DNA of 64,000 bases from Mongoliimonas terrestris (GCF_001927285.1 NZ_MSIG01000012.1:62001-126000), one strand, 5' to 3'. Shown: positions 52,197 to 61,592, counted from the first letter of the stretch. The notes: generated by a model not told the origin, from the letters alone. Numbers and translations: made by a program.

Positions 52197-54269
52197 TTGG
52201 CCTGGTCCCTCGCTTTCGATCCCTTCCTGCCATGGTGGGCGCTCGCCGTCCTGGCGCTGATCGCCATCGCCCTGGTGGCCTTCGGGGCCGTTCGCCGCAT
52301 CCGCGGCGCGCTCCTGCGCGGTCTCGTCTTCCTGGCCCTTCTCGGCGCCCTGGCGGACCCGTCGCTGGTGCGCGAGGAGCGCGCGCCCCTCGAAAGCGTC
52401 GTCGCCATCGTGGCCGACCGCTCCGCCTCCCAGGAGGTGGAGACCCGCCGGGCCGATACCGACGCCACCGTCGCCGCCCTTACCGAACGGCTCCGCCGCC
52501 TGCCGGGCCTCGACGTGCGCGTGGTGGAGACCGCCCGCACCGGCACCGGCGACGGCACGACGCTCTTTTCCGACGTCTCCCGCGCGCTTGCCGACGTGCC
52601 GCCCGACCGGGTGGCCGGCATTGTCGCCGTCACCGACGGCGAAGTGCACGACGTGCCGGAAAGCGCCGAAAAGCTCGGCTTCAACGCGCCCGTGCACGCC
52701 CTCGTCACCGGCCACACCGAGGAGATCGACCGGCGCATGGCGCTCGTGTCGGCGCCGAAGTTCGGCCTCGTGGACAGCACCCAGACCCTGCGGCTTCGCA
52801 TCGACGACCAGGGCGCCGGCACCGGCGGCCCGGCCGCCGTGGTGGTGAAGCGCGACGGCGAGGTGCTGACCCGCCTCGACGTCGGCTCCGGCCAGGAGTT
52901 CTCCATCGACGTGGAGATCGCCCACGGCGGCCCGAACATCTTCGAGGTCGAGACCGAGGTGATCGACGGCGAGCTCTCGCCCATCAACAACAAGGCCGTC
53001 GCCGTCGTGGAGGGCATCCGGGAGAACCTCCGTGTCCTCCTCGTCTCCGGCGAGCCGCACGCGGGCGAGCGCACCTGGCGCAACCTCCTGAAGTCGGACG
53101 CCTCTGTGGACCTCGTCCACTTCACCATCCTGCGCCCGCCGGAAAAGCAGGACGGTACGCCGATCAACGAACTGTCGCTGATCGCCTTCCCGACCCGCGA
53201 GCTGTTCGCCACCAAGATCGACGAGTTCGACCTCATCATCTTCGACCGCTACCAGCGGCGCGGCGTGCTGCCGCTCATCTACTTCGACAACATCGCGCGC
53301 TATGTGGCCGAGGGCGGCGCCGTTCTGATCGCCGCCGGTCCGGACGGGGAGAGCAACGACAGCGTCTACGACACCCCCCTCGCCCCCACCCTCCCGGCGC
53401 GCCCGACCGGCGACACCGTGGAGACGCCCTTCCGGGCGGACGTGACCGAGATCGGCGCCCGCCATCCCGTCACCCGCGACCTGCCGGGCTCGGAGGCCTC
53501 GCCGCCCGCGTGGTCGCGCTGGTTCCGCCTGATCGACGCGGTCGCCGACCGCGGCGAGACCATCATGAACGGCCCCGACGACAAGCCGCTGCTGGTCCTC
53601 TCCCGCGAGGGCGAGGGCCGCGTCGCCATGCTCCTGTCTGACCAAGTCTGGCTCTGGGCGCGCAACTTCGAGGGCGGCGGCCCGCACGTGCCGCTTCTGC
53701 GCCGCCTCGCCCACTGGCTGATGAAGGAACCGGACCTCGAAGAGGAGACCCTCCGCCTGATGGCTGAGGCGGGCGACCTCGTGGTCGAGCGCCAGACCCT
53801 GGAGGACGCCGTCGCGCCCGTCCGCGTCACCATGCCGACCGGCGAGGTCCGCGAGATGCCGCTGACGGAGGCCGAGCCCGGCCTCTTCCGTGCGTCCATC
53901 GACGAGGCGCCTTTCGGCCTCTATCAGGCGACCGACGGCGAGCGCACCGCTCTTGCCCACGTCGGCCCCACGGATCCGAAGGAGTATCGCTCGCTGATCT
54001 CCACCACGGACCTGCTGGCCCCCATCACGGAGGCCACCAACGGCAGCGTCCAGCGCCTGAAGGACGGTGCCGACGACACGCCGGTCGTCCCGCGCGTGGT
54101 GCCGCAGCGCGGCGGCAGCACCTTCGGCGGCGCCGGCTGGATCGGCCTCGACATGACCGACGCCTACGAGGTCACCGGCATCGAACGCACCCGCCTCCTC
54201 GCCGGCTTCCTCGGCCTCGCCCTCTTCCTCGCCGCCCTCGGCACGACGTGGTGGCGCGAAGGCCGCTGA
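52197..54269 (+). CDS. VWA-like membrane protein of the MoxR operon (690 aa)
   Basis: Last gene of the moxR-DUF58-DUF4159 operon. TTG start with AAGGAAG about 8 bases upstream. Two N-terminal membrane segments (WWALAVLALIAIALVAFGAV and GLVFLALLGALADPSL) are followed by a VWA-like domain with a MIDAS-type DRSAS (VVAIVADRSASQEVE) and the GIVAVTDGEVHDV strand. Next come a class-I glutamine-amidotransferase-like fold without an obvious catalytic Cys (EFDLIIFDRYQRRGVLPLIY) and a C-terminal membrane helix (LLAGFLGLALFLAALGTTWW). No enzyme function is assigned. Confidence 0.85.
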   Translation: MAWSLAFDPFLPWWALAVLALIAIALVAFGAVRRIRGALLRGLVFLALLGALADPSLVREERAPLESVVAIVADRSASQEVETRRADTDATVAALTERLRRLPGLDVRVVETARTGTGDGTTLFSDVSRALADVPPDRVAGIVAVTDGEVHDVPESAEKLGFNAPVHALVTGHTEEIDRRMALVSAPKFGLVDSTQTLRLRIDDQGAGTGGPAAVVVKRDGEVLTRLDVGSGQEFSIDVEIAHGGPNIFEVETEVIDGELSPINNKAVAVVEGIRENLRVLLVSGEPHAGERTWRNLLKSDASVDLVHFTILRPPEKQDGTPINELSLIAFPTRELFATKIDEFDLIIFDRYQRRGVLPLIYFDNIARYVAEGGAVLIAAGPDGESNDSVYDTPLAPTLPARPTGDTVETPFRADVTEIGARHPVTRDLPGSEASPPAWSRWFRLIDAVADRGETIMNGPDDKPLLVLSREGEGRVAMLLSDQVWLWARNFEGGGPHVPLLRRLAHWLMKEPDLEEETLRLMAEAGDLVVERQTLEDAVAPVRVTMPTGEVREMPLTEAEPGLFRASIDEAPFGLYQATDGERTALAHVGPTDPKEYRSLISTTDLLAPITEATNGSVQRLKDGADDTPVVPRVVPQRGGSTFGGAGWIGLDMTDAYEVTGIERTRLLAGFLGLALFLAALGTTWWREGR

Positions 54270-54594
54270 CGACTGGGGAAAGCGTGGGTGGTCCGCCTTC
54301 GCGGACCATGACGATGGCGAGGATGCGTCACCGGCGGCGAACGCCCGTCGAAAAGCGGTCCGGCCAGACCACGCCCCCCACCCTCCCCCATGCGGGGAGG
54401 GTTGACGGCGCGGGGAGGGTCGACGGCTTCCGGCCGTCGGGGAGGGGTCGCCGGCCATTCCCGCCCTCCGCCGTCATGGTCCGCGAAGGCGGACCACCCA
54501 CGCTTTCACCGACCGACATCGTCGCGATAGGCGTGGCTGGTCTGCCTTCGCGGACCATGACGATGGGAGGGTAGGCCCCACATCCCCTCCCCCA
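54270..54594. repeat. 325-bp gap with three copies of the 32-bp palindromic element
   Basis: Copies at 54282-54313, 54472-54503 and 54531-54562, alternating in orientation. No gene is visible. The gap separates the convergent MoxR operon and GNAT gene. Confidence 0.8.
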
Positions 54595-55143
54595 TCACCC
54601 CCCGCGCGCGTCCCCCCGCACCCCGTCGCTCGCCCCGGCCACCAGTTCCGCCCAGAGCAGCCGTGCCGGATCGACCGGCCCCGGCATCGTCACCGCGCCG
54701 CCCGGCACCGCCCGAAATCCGAACGGCCAGTAGTAGGGCAGATCCCCCACGAGCAGCACGAGCCGGTGCCCCTCCACCCGCGCCGCCTCCATGGAGCGGC
54801 GCATCAGCGTCTTGCCGACGCCGAGGTTCTTCAGCTCCGGGCGCACGCAGAGCGGCCCGAGGAAAAGCGCCGGCGTGGCGCCGATGCGCATGGGGGTGAG
54901 CCGCACCGCGCCGACCAGAGCGTCGCCTTTCAGCGCCACCAGGCTGAGGGCCGGGTCGTGCGGCACGCCTTCGCGCAGGCGAAAGGCCGTGCGGGCAAAG
55001 CGGCCGGGGCCGAACACGGCCGCGTGCAGGGCCTCCACCGCCGCCGCGTCGTCGGCGCGCTCGGGGCGGATGGTGAGGCCCGCCAGGAAGGCGGCGGCGG
55101 GGATCGGCTGGCTCGGCAGGTCGGCGGACTTGGCAGCGGTCAT
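54595..55143 (-). CDS. GNAT family N-acetyltransferase
   Basis: A 182-residue acetyl-CoA-dependent acetyltransferase. The GNAT core is visible as LTIRPERADDAAAVEALHAAVF, GAVRLTPMRIG, then the acetyl-CoA loop FLGPLCVRPELKNLGVGKTLM and VLLVGDLPYYWPFGFRAV, which resembles the YhbS subgroup. The substrate is unknown. It faces the repeat gap and has no operon partner. Confidence 0.87.
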   Translation of the reverse strand: MTAAKSADLPSQPIPAAAFLAGLTIRPERADDAAAVEALHAAVFGPGRFARTAFRLREGVPHDPALSLVALKGDALVGAVRLTPMRIGATPALFLGPLCVRPELKNLGVGKTLMRRSMEAARVEGHRLVLLVGDLPYYWPFGFRAVPGGAVTMPGPVDPARLLWAELVAGASDGVRGDARGG

Positions 55144-55566
55144 GGAAGGCGGCTCGTCGGATCAGGAGGCGGAAGTGTGCGTGCGCCGTTCAGTGTCCGC
55201 GGTCGCGACCGCTCCGTCATGACGATCGGGCCACCTCGGGCCGGTCGGATCGTCGAGGAAACCGCCCGGGGCCTCCGGTCAGCCGAAGCCGGCGGACGGT
55301 GCCTTTGGGCGCGTCAGAAGACGGGTACGCGAAACGGACGCGGCAGGAAGCCACGGTCCATCCGTCGTCGTCGCAGATCCGCACCCTGGATCATCGCCCG
55401 TCCCGTTTCGCCGGGTCGCCGCAGGCCATGCCTGAACGCGTCACCCGATCCTTGCCGGATCCCCGTCGGATCCGCGCAAATTCGCCTGTAGCACGACCGC
55501 GCACGCCTCACAAGCACGCCCAGACGCGCGCCTAGGTGCGCCCGGAGGCCCACGGCCACCGCCCCG
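55144..55566. other. 423-bp gap, nothing recognised
   Basis: Between the GNAT gene start and the end of the Nudix gene. GC-rich sequence without a convincing ribosome site, hairpin-plus-T-run or repeat. Presumably contains the GNAT promoter. Confidence 0.3.
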
Positions 55567-56043
55567 TCACCAGAGATCCGACACAGCCGCCCGGCCCAGG
55601 AACTCGTCGACCCGGCGGCGCGACCCGCCCTGCGTGTCGGCCGGCAGATCCTCCATGGAGAAGAAGCGCGCCTCCAGGATCTCCCGGTTCGGCACGAAGG
55701 GCGACGGCTGACGCCAGGCCGGCACATGATAGACGGCCACATGGTCGCGCCCCGCCATGGCCTTGTTGAAATGCACGCTCATCAGGCGGAGCGGCCCGGC
55801 CGCTTCCACCGCCGTCTCCTCCCGGACCTCCCGCACCACCGCCTCGGCCGCCGTCTCGCCCGGATCCACCGATCCGCCCGGCAGGTGCCAGCCCGGCACA
55901 TAGGAATGCCGCACCAGGAGCACGCCGCCGTCCGCGTCCGTGACGAAGCCGCGGATGCCGAAGGTCAACCCCTTGGTCACCCGCAGCATCAGCGACTGCA
56001 CGGATCGCAGGCGGGGTTCCAGGGCTCCAGGAATGCGGATCAT
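55567..56043 (-). CDS. Nudix hydrolase
   Basis: A 158-residue Nudix protein. The Nudix box is GSVDPGETAAEAVVREVREETAVE, preceded by the DGGVLLVRHSYVPGWHLPGG strand-loop that is typical of the family's general NTP/ADP-sugar cleaning members. The last part ASRRRVDEFLGRAAVSDLW is short of known specificity motifs, so the substrate cannot be named. The ATG at 56043 has GAGG 5-8 bases upstream. Confidence 0.88.
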   Translation of the reverse strand: MIRIPGALEPRLRSVQSLMLRVTKGLTFGIRGFVTDADGGVLLVRHSYVPGWHLPGGSVDPGETAAEAVVREVREETAVEAAGPLRLMSVHFNKAMAGRDHVAVYHVPAWRQPSPFVPNREILEARFFSMEDLPADTQGGSRRRVDEFLGRAAVSDLW

Positions 56044-56220
56044 TCAAACCTCGCGAGAATCCGTGATGATTGGCTAAGTATTAGTCAACTTGATCATGCG
56101 TTAGGCGCGGGTCTGCTCCGCTCGCTAGCATATGGCTCAGAAGTAGGCCAAGTGCTACATCCTCAGTCGATCCTGGGACCAACAGTCCCGATCGTCCCGT
56201 AAAAGACCTTAAAGGTTATC

Positions 56221-56337
56221 ATGTTTTCCCTGTTCAGCCGTCGCGGCACCCGTGCTCCCCGCTTCCAGTGGGCGCCCGCCGTCGACGTGACCAACCCCCG
56301 CGTCGTCGCCACCCTCATCGCGCTCGCCGCGCGCTGA
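56221..56337 (+). CDS. Small basic protein (38 aa) with own ribosome site and downstream hairpin
   Basis: Unrecognised. AAAGG lies 6 bases before the ATG, downstream of an AT-rich stretch (about 56060-56100) that may hold a promoter. The product runs MFSLFSRRGTRAPRFQWAPA to TLIALAAR. It has Arg residues in the first half and a short hydrophobic end, like a peripheral membrane or leader peptide. A 9-bp hairpin (CCGCCCTGG / CCAGGGCGG, 56411-56419 with 56445-56453, then TTTCGTG) follows 73 bases after the stop. The metallophosphoesterase begins 192 bases after the stop. Confidence 0.45.
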   Translation: MFSLFSRRGTRAPRFQWAPAVDVTNPRVVATLIALAAR

Positions 56338-56410
56338 CGCGTCGGGCCGGCCGCCGGCTCCGCCGGGTGCGCCGCCCTCGGTCCCGACCCCACGTCCCGC
56401 ACCACCATCC

Positions 56411-56456
56411 CCGCCCTGGTCCGCGCCCGCTTCGGTCGCCGCGGCCAGGGCGGTTT
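56411..56456 (+). terminator. Candidate terminator hairpin before the metallophosphoesterase gene
   Basis: Perfect 9-bp stem CCGCCCTGG / CCAGGGCGG with a 25-base GC-rich loop, followed by TTT. It could end the small upstream transcript or attenuate read-through into the phosphoesterase. Confidence 0.45.
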
Positions 56457-56529
56457 CGTGTGCGGGGAACCGGGCCATTTCGGCATCGTGTCGCTTGCCC
56501 TCGACACGCCGGGTCTGTAGGGCTCGACC

Positions 56530-57429
56530 ATGTTCCGTCTCGCCCACCTGTCCGATCCCCACATCGGCCCGCTGCCGGCCGCCTCGGTCGCCGACCTCGC
56601 GTCGAAGCGGCTCCTCGGCTACATCAACTGGCACCGCAACCGCGCGGTCGCCATGCGGGGCGACCTGCTCGCCCGCCTGATCGACGCCGTGAAGGCGGAC
56701 GGGCCGGACCACGTGGCGGTCACCGGCGATCTCGTCAACATCGCCCTGCCCGCCGAGTTGGAACCTGCCAGCCGCTTCCTGCAGTCCATCGGCCCCGGCG
56801 CCGACGTCTCGGTCGTACCCGGCAACCACGATGCCTACGTGCCGGGCGCCCTCGTCCGCTGCACCGAAGCCTGGCGGCCCTACATGCAGGGCGACGACGA
56901 CCGCGGCGCGCCGTCCTGGCCCTTCGTGCGCCGCCGCGGTCCGATTGCGATCGTCGGCGTGTCCACGGCGCGCGCGTCCGGACCCTTCATGGCCACCGGC
57001 CACGTGTCGGTGCCCCAGGCCACGCTTCTCGCCGAACGGCTGGAGGCGCTCGGACGCGAGGGGCTCTGCCGGGTGGTGCTCATCCACCATCCGCCGATCC
57101 GCGGCTCCACCGAATGGCACAAGCGCCTGATCGGCGGCAGCCGGGTGCGGACGGCCATTCGCCAGAGCGGCGCCGAACTGGTGCTGCACGGCCATACTCA
57201 TCTGGCAACCCGGATGGAACTGGATGGCCCGAACGGTCCGGTGCCGGTGGTCGGTGTCCCGTCGGCCAGCCAGGAGCCCTCCGGGCCGAAGCCCGGGTCC
57301 GGCTACAACCTCTTCACCATCGAGCGCCAGGACGCGGGCTGGGCGATCAACCAGATCGAGCACCGCATCCTCAGGCCCGGCGGCCCGTTCGAGCGGCTGG
57401 GTGAAAGCCGGTGGATGATCCGGGTCTGA
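56530..57429 (+). CDS. Calcineurin-like metallophosphoesterase
   Basis: A 299-residue binuclear metal phosphoesterase. All five family motifs are visible: LAHLSDPHIGPLP, VAVTGDLVNIAL, VVPGNHDAYVPG, VLIHHPPIRGST and VLHGHTHLATRM. It resembles the CpdA/Icc subgroup, which acts on cyclic nucleotides or similar phosphodiesters. The substrate is not defined by the sequence. Convergent with the following gene (24-base gap). Confidence 0.9.
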   Translation: MFRLAHLSDPHIGPLPAASVADLASKRLLGYINWHRNRAVAMRGDLLARLIDAVKADGPDHVAVTGDLVNIALPAELEPASRFLQSIGPGADVSVVPGNHDAYVPGALVRCTEAWRPYMQGDDDRGAPSWPFVRRRGPIAIVGVSTARASGPFMATGHVSVPQATLLAERLEALGREGLCRVVLIHHPPIRGSTEWHKRLIGGSRVRTAIRQSGAELVLHGHTHLATRMELDGPNGPVPVVGVPSASQEPSGPKPGSGYNLFTIERQDAGWAINQIEHRILRPGGPFERLGESRWMIRV

Positions 57430-57452
57430 CGACCCCTGTCATCCAGGGTCGG

Positions 57453-58058
57453 TCAGGTCATCAGCCACGCATAGGCGAACAGACCGAAGACGCCCGCCGA
57501 CAGGCCGAACAGGAAGGCGATCAGTCCCCAGATCAGGGACGACCCGCCGCGCGCGGGCTCCGCGTCGCGTCCGCCGGCCACCGCCTGTCCGCGCGGCACG
57601 GGGCCTGAAGCAGCGGAGGCCATCTTGCGCAGCAGGAAGTCGCTTTCAAGCGCCCGCTCGCGCTCCACGGTGCGCTCGGCCATATAGTCGGTCACCTGGT
57701 CGGCCATGGCCTGCAGATCGGCGGTCTCGTGGAGCACCGTCCGGCCAAGGCGCGTGTCCTTCAGCAGGCGATAGGTACGCCGGTCGCGCCCGATCACCAC
57801 GTGGGTGGTCGGATCGACCCAGAGGCGCGGCGGCGTGCCGGTGTCGACCCGGCAGATGAAGAACACGTCGTCGGTCGGCACCTCGCCGAACACGCCGGCC
57901 AGTTCGTCCGCCAACATGCCGAGCCGTGCGCGCTCGGCGTCATGGAGATCCGCCACGGAGTCCAGGCGCTCCGTCTCGGCGGTTCTGACCCGGCGGACCG
58001 CATCCGTCAGCCTGCGCACTTTCGGCGCCCCGGTTCCACTGCCGAGCTGCTCGCTCAT
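57453..58058 (-). CDS. Conserved C-tail-anchored protein of unknown function
   Basis: A 201-residue product with no named domain that I can recognise. The centre (VFFICRVDTGTPPRLWVDPT, HVVIGRDRRTYRLLKDTRLG) looks like a conserved globular region. A charged helical segment (ADQVTDYMAERTVERERALE) follows. The single C-terminal membrane helix is SSLIWGLIAFLFGLSAGVFGLFAYAWL, so it is probably a tail-anchored cytoplasmic protein. I chose the ATG at 58058 with GGGAG 8-9 bases upstream; a GTG at 58061 is in the same frame. Confidence 0.75.
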   Translation of the reverse strand: MSEQLGSGTGAPKVRRLTDAVRRVRTAETERLDSVADLHDAERARLGMLADELAGVFGEVPTDDVFFICRVDTGTPPRLWVDPTTHVVIGRDRRTYRLLKDTRLGRTVLHETADLQAMADQVTDYMAERTVERERALESDFLLRKMASAASGPVPRGQAVAGGRDAEPARGGSSLIWGLIAFLFGLSAGVFGLFAYAWLMT

Positions 58059-58252
58059 CACTCAACTCCCGAACCCCGTCTGAGGCCGCGGCCATGATCC
58101 GTCGTGCGCCGGTCGCAACCGTTCGCCCGCCGACGGCGTCACGCAGCAGCCTTGATGAACGAAAGATTAACGGATCGGTTCGGCTTTTTTAAGTCGCCGA
58201 GCGACGCATGCCGCAGGAATCCATCGCGCGTGCGTCGGCGGACCGGCACGCC

Positions 58253-59002
58253 TCAGCGCGGTCTGTTGCGCACCACCCCGGCTTGGATGTCCGTGTAGCT
58301 GAGGTGGATGATGCTGGAAATCAGCGTCCGCGCCAGATGCGCGTCGCCCGCCCGGATCGCGTCCAGCACGACGGCGTGGGAGGCCACTAAGTCCCGGAAC
58401 GCCGTGTCCTGGGCCGTCGGGTCCAGCTTCGGTTCCCAGGACAGCGACAACCGCATCACCGATTCGATCAGGGTGCCGAGCGACCGGAGCAGCGGATTGC
58501 CGGCCGCGTCCAGAACGGCCTCGTGGAAGGTCAGGATGCCTTCGATCATGTGGTCGCGCGTGGAGGAGCGCTCCATCATCAGGATGGCCTTCTCCATGGT
58601 CGCCAGGTGGCGATCGGCCCGCCGGTCGGCGGCGAAGGCGGCCGCCTCCGGTTCCACCAGCAGCCTCAGCTCGAACAGCGACTTCAGGAAGACCTCGTTC
58701 ACCGGCTCGGTCAGATGCCAGGCCAGCACTTCGTGGTCGAGGATGTTCCACTGGCCGCGCGGCCGGACCCTGGTGCCGATCTTGGGGCGTGAGTTGGTCA
58801 GCCCCTTGGCCGCCAGGATGCGGAAGGCCTCGCGAACCGCCGTCCGCGACACCCTGAACCGCTCCGCCAGCGCGACTTCGGTCGGCAGCAGCGCGCCCTC
58901 CTGATAGTCGCCCCGCACGATCTGCTGACCGATGGCATGGGCGATCTGTTCATGGAGGTTCCGCCTCACCCGTCCCGAAGGCACCCCGTCGCTGAAGTAC
59001 AT
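58253..59002 (-). CDS. FadR/GntR-family transcriptional regulator
   Basis: A 249-residue cytoplasmic regulator with an N-terminal winged helix (GALLPTEVALAERFRVSRTAVREAFRILAAKG). It has a C-terminal FCD ligand domain (ELRLLVEPEAAAFAA, ILTFHEAVLDAAGNPLL, HAVVLDAIRAGDAHLA) whose His and Asp residues bind a metal and an acid or sugar-acid ligand. It is the last gene downstream of the sugar ABC operon and oxidoreductase on the same strand, so it most likely controls them. The promoter-proximal palindrome TGCC-N5-GGCA lies 196 bases upstream. Confidence 0.9.
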   Translation of the reverse strand: MYFSDGVPSGRVRRNLHEQIAHAIGQQIVRGDYQEGALLPTEVALAERFRVSRTAVREAFRILAAKGLTNSRPKIGTRVRPRGQWNILDHEVLAWHLTEPVNEVFLKSLFELRLLVEPEAAAFAADRRADRHLATMEKAILMMERSSTRDHMIEGILTFHEAVLDAAGNPLLRSLGTLIESVMRLSLSWEPKLDPTAQDTAFRDLVASHAVVLDAIRAGDAHLARTLISSIIHLSYTDIQAGVVRNRPR

Positions 59003-59417
59003 CGCCCGTGTCTGCCCCTTCTCGCGGCTCCCGACGACGCCACGCCGCAGATGCGGTGGGCGCCGTCCGCGACGTATGCGTTGCTTATGCGCATGTTTCG
59101 CAGTGGAAAATTACGGAAGGCTCGCGAAAATGCAACCAGCCAGAGGTCCTGCTTTACCGGAAGGACAAGGGCGAAGCGGCGCCAAAACTGTCAATAATGC
59201 CTATACGGCACAATCAATAAACGGTTGCAACTCCATGAATTTCCGGACGCTTTGGCCCCCGGAGCGACATTGTCGCCCGGCGTTCCATGTCGGATTTTTT
59301 TTCGAGGGTTGAAGGTGTCGCAGGCTGCGGGAAACGCACCTCGATCGAACTTGGCGCAGAACCGTGCAGGTATAGCCGCTCTCGATTCGGCGAACGGGAG
59401 CGCCGCTGTGGTGGATT
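59003..59417. other. 415-bp regulator leader with candidate operator, no gene
   Basis: Upstream region of the GntR gene. An AT-rich patch at about 59185-59225 contains TGCCTATACGGCA (59198-59210), an inverted repeat TGCC-N5-GGCA, flanked by ATTG repeats. Candidate promoter and operator. Confidence 0.4.
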
Positions 59418-60440
59418 TCACCGGCCCTTCTCTGTCAGATCCACCCATCCGGCAGCGGTTTCCGACGCGAAGACGGCGTCCAGGATCCGCATCATGCGGA
59501 CCGTATCGGAAGGCCCGTAAGGCAGCACGGCCTCCTCCCGGATGGCCTTGGCGAAGGCCTCGCCCTGCAACCCATACTGGTCCGATCGCGGCAGGATCAT
59601 TAGTTCCGCGCCCTCGTCCCCGAGATAGTTCCCATCGTAAAATTTCAGCACCGTTTCTTCGCCCTGCGGCGCATTGAACGGGATCAGCACCTCCACCCTG
59701 CCCTTGGTGCCGACCACGGTCACCCGCTGGTGCGGCGTGCACTGGGTGCCGACCGTAAAGGTCAGGTGCCGCCCGTCGCCGAAGTCGATGAGCGCGCTCG
59801 TCAGCCGGTCGGTGCCGAACGTCGGGTCGCGGTCCACCAGCGAGACCAGCCGGGTCGGCTCCGCGTCGAGCACGAAGCGGGAGACCACGATCGGGTAGCA
59901 GCCGATGTCGAGGGCCGCGCCGCCGCCGGTCTCCGGCTTGTTGCGGATGTTGCCGGGATCCGCGTTGGCGTAGCTGAACCAGGCCTGCACGCCCACCGGG
60001 CTGCCGATCCGGCCGGTCCGCACCATGTCCCGCACGGCGATCCACTGCGGATGGAAACGCACCATGAAGGCTTCCAGGTAAACGATGCCCGCCGGCAACG
60101 CGAGCAGCCGCTCCGCGTCGGCCGCGTTCATGCCGCCCGGCTTTTCCGAAAGCACGTGCTTGCCCGCCGCGGCCGCCTGCAGCGACAGGTCCACGTGGCT
60201 GTCGTTCGGCGTCGGGATGTAGACCGCCTCGATGGTCGGGTCCGCCAGGAGCGCCTCGTAGGAGCCGAAGGAGGCCGGAATCCCGAGCGCTGCCGCCGTC
60301 GCCGCCGCCCTTTCGGCATCGCGCGAGGCGAGCGCCGCCACCTCCAGCCAGGGCGTGGTCCGGAAGCCCGGGATCACCTTCTCGCGGGCGATCTTGGCGG
60401 TGGAGAGAATACCGATGCGAACGGGGCGGACGGGGGCCAT
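59418..60440 (-). CDS. Gfo/Idh/MocA-family NAD(P)-dependent oxidoreductase
   Basis: A 340-residue dehydrogenase of the sugar/inositol oxidoreductase family. The N-terminal Rossmann fold has IGILSTAKIAREKVIPGFR, then EAVYIPTPNDSHVDLSLQAA and the family signature AAGKHVLSEKPGG, where Lys-Pro binds the cofactor. The C-terminal part has PETGGGAALDIGCYPI, which includes the substrate-site Asp and Cys. Downstream of a sugar transporter in the same direction, it probably oxidises the imported sugar. A strong terminator separates it from the binding protein. Confidence 0.9.
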   Translation of the reverse strand: MAPVRPVRIGILSTAKIAREKVIPGFRTTPWLEVAALASRDAERAAATAAALGIPASFGSYEALLADPTIEAVYIPTPNDSHVDLSLQAAAAGKHVLSEKPGGMNAADAERLLALPAGIVYLEAFMVRFHPQWIAVRDMVRTGRIGSPVGVQAWFSYANADPGNIRNKPETGGGAALDIGCYPIVVSRFVLDAEPTRLVSLVDRDPTFGTDRLTSALIDFGDGRHLTFTVGTQCTPHQRVTVVGTKGRVEVLIPFNAPQGEETVLKFYDGNYLGDEGAELMILPRSDQYGLQGEAFAKAIREEAVLPYGPSDTVRMMRILDAVFASETAAGWVDLTEKGR

Positions 60441-60550
60441 GGGGTGCCTCTTGCGGGTCTGGGTCGGGCCGGATCCCCCGGTTCTACAAGCCCGTCGGCC
60501 TCACCGCCATCTTGTCGAATCACGCGCCGCCCGCGCACGGCCACGCCAGA

Positions 60551-60582
60551 GAAAACGCCGCCCGGCTTGCACCGGGCGGCGA
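60551..60582 (-). terminator. Strong intrinsic terminator after the binding-protein gene
   Basis: Perfect 10-bp stem CGCCGCCCGG (60557-60566) with CCGGGCGGCG (60573-60582) and a 6-base loop. Read leftward, it is followed by TTTTCTCT (complement of 60549-60556), a good T-run. It lies about 70 bases after the binding-protein stop. Confidence 0.85.
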
Positions 60583-60601
60583 TATCCGTCTCATCCGCCA
60601 C

Positions 60602-60631
60602 CGTCAGGGTCCGCGAGACCCGACCCTGACG
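60602..60631. terminator. Second perfect hairpin between the binding-protein gene and its terminator
   Basis: CGTCAGGGTC (60602-60611) pairs perfectly with GACCCTGACG (60622-60631). It lies between the binding-protein stop codon and the strong terminator, a layout that also protects mRNA 3' ends. Confidence 0.6.
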
Positions 60632-60650
60632 AGGACAAAGGACTGCGACT

Positions 60651-61592
60651 TCAGCTGCGCGGGGCGGTCCAGCCCTTGTACTCGCCGATGTTGTCGCGGG
60701 TGACGAGGGTGGAGGGCAGCAGCGTCACGGTTTCCGCCGGCTTCTCGCCGTTGAGCAGCTTGGCGCCGATCTCGGTGGCGAGCTGCGCCATCGCATAGGG
60801 GTCCTGGCTCGCCGAGGCGTGGATCATCGGCGAGTTCGGGTCCTTCAGCGACGCCTCGATGTCCGGCGCGCCGTCCACGGAGGTGATGATGATCTCGTTT
60901 CGGCCGAGCTGCTTGGCCGCCAGATCCGTGCCGATCGCCTGCGGGTCGTTGATGGCGAAGATCGCGTCCACTTCCTGGAAGCGGGTCAGGTGACCCTGCG
61001 CCACCGCCAGACCGCCGTCGCGCGAGCCCTTGCCGTCCTGGTCCGACGACAGCACCTCGATGCCGGACGCCTTCTCGAACACGCTCTTGCAGCCGTTGAC
61101 GCGATCAATCACCGCAGAGACTTGCGGGCCGTTCTGGATGATCACTTTGCCCTGGCCGTTCAGCTTGTCCACGATGTACTGGCAGGCGATCTCGCCGGCC
61201 TGGACGTTGTTCGTGGTCACGGTGGCGTCGGCGCCCTTGGCGGCGGTGTCCACGGCGACGACGATGATGCCGGCCGCCTGGGCGCGCTTGATCGCGGGCT
61301 CGATGGCGTTCGGGTCGCCCGGGTTGAGAAGGATCAGGTCGACGCCGGCGGCGATGAAGTTGTCGATCTGGGTGAACTGCTTGTTGAGGTCGTAGTCGTA
61401 GCCGACCGTCAGCACTTCCGCGTTCGGGTTGATTTCCTTGGCCTTGGCGGTCGCGCCGTCGGCCAGGGCCACGAAGAACGGGTTGCCCATGGAGCCGAGC
61501 GAGATGCCGATCTTGTTCAGGTCCTTGGCGGCGGCGGCGCCGGTCATCGCCAGGGCGGCGACGGCGGCGAGAAGAATGGTCTTGGACGTCAT
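60651..61592 (-). CDS. Sugar ABC transporter substrate-binding protein (ribose/galactose type)
   Basis: Periplasmic binding protein of a CUT2-type sugar importer. The 313-residue precursor has a signal peptide (TILLAAVAALAMTGAAAA, cleaved before KDLNKIG). The two-lobe fold is typical, with IGISLGSMGNPFFVALADGA, DLILLNPGDPNAIEPAIKRA, VVAVDTAAKGADATVTTNN and the C-terminal AIFAINDPQAIGTDLAAKQL. The start ATG has GGAGGAG 8-9 bases upstream. The sugar cannot be named from sequence. Confidence 0.93.
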   Translation of the reverse strand: MTSKTILLAAVAALAMTGAAAAKDLNKIGISLGSMGNPFFVALADGATAKAKEINPNAEVLTVGYDYDLNKQFTQIDNFIAAGVDLILLNPGDPNAIEPAIKRAQAAGIIVVAVDTAAKGADATVTTNNVQAGEIACQYIVDKLNGQGKVIIQNGPQVSAVIDRVNGCKSVFEKASGIEVLSSDQDGKGSRDGGLAVAQGHLTRFQEVDAIFAINDPQAIGTDLAAKQLGRNEIIITSVDGAPDIEASLKDPNSPMIHASASQDPYAMAQLATEIGAKLLNGEKPAETVTLLPSTLVTRDNIGEYKGWTAPRS

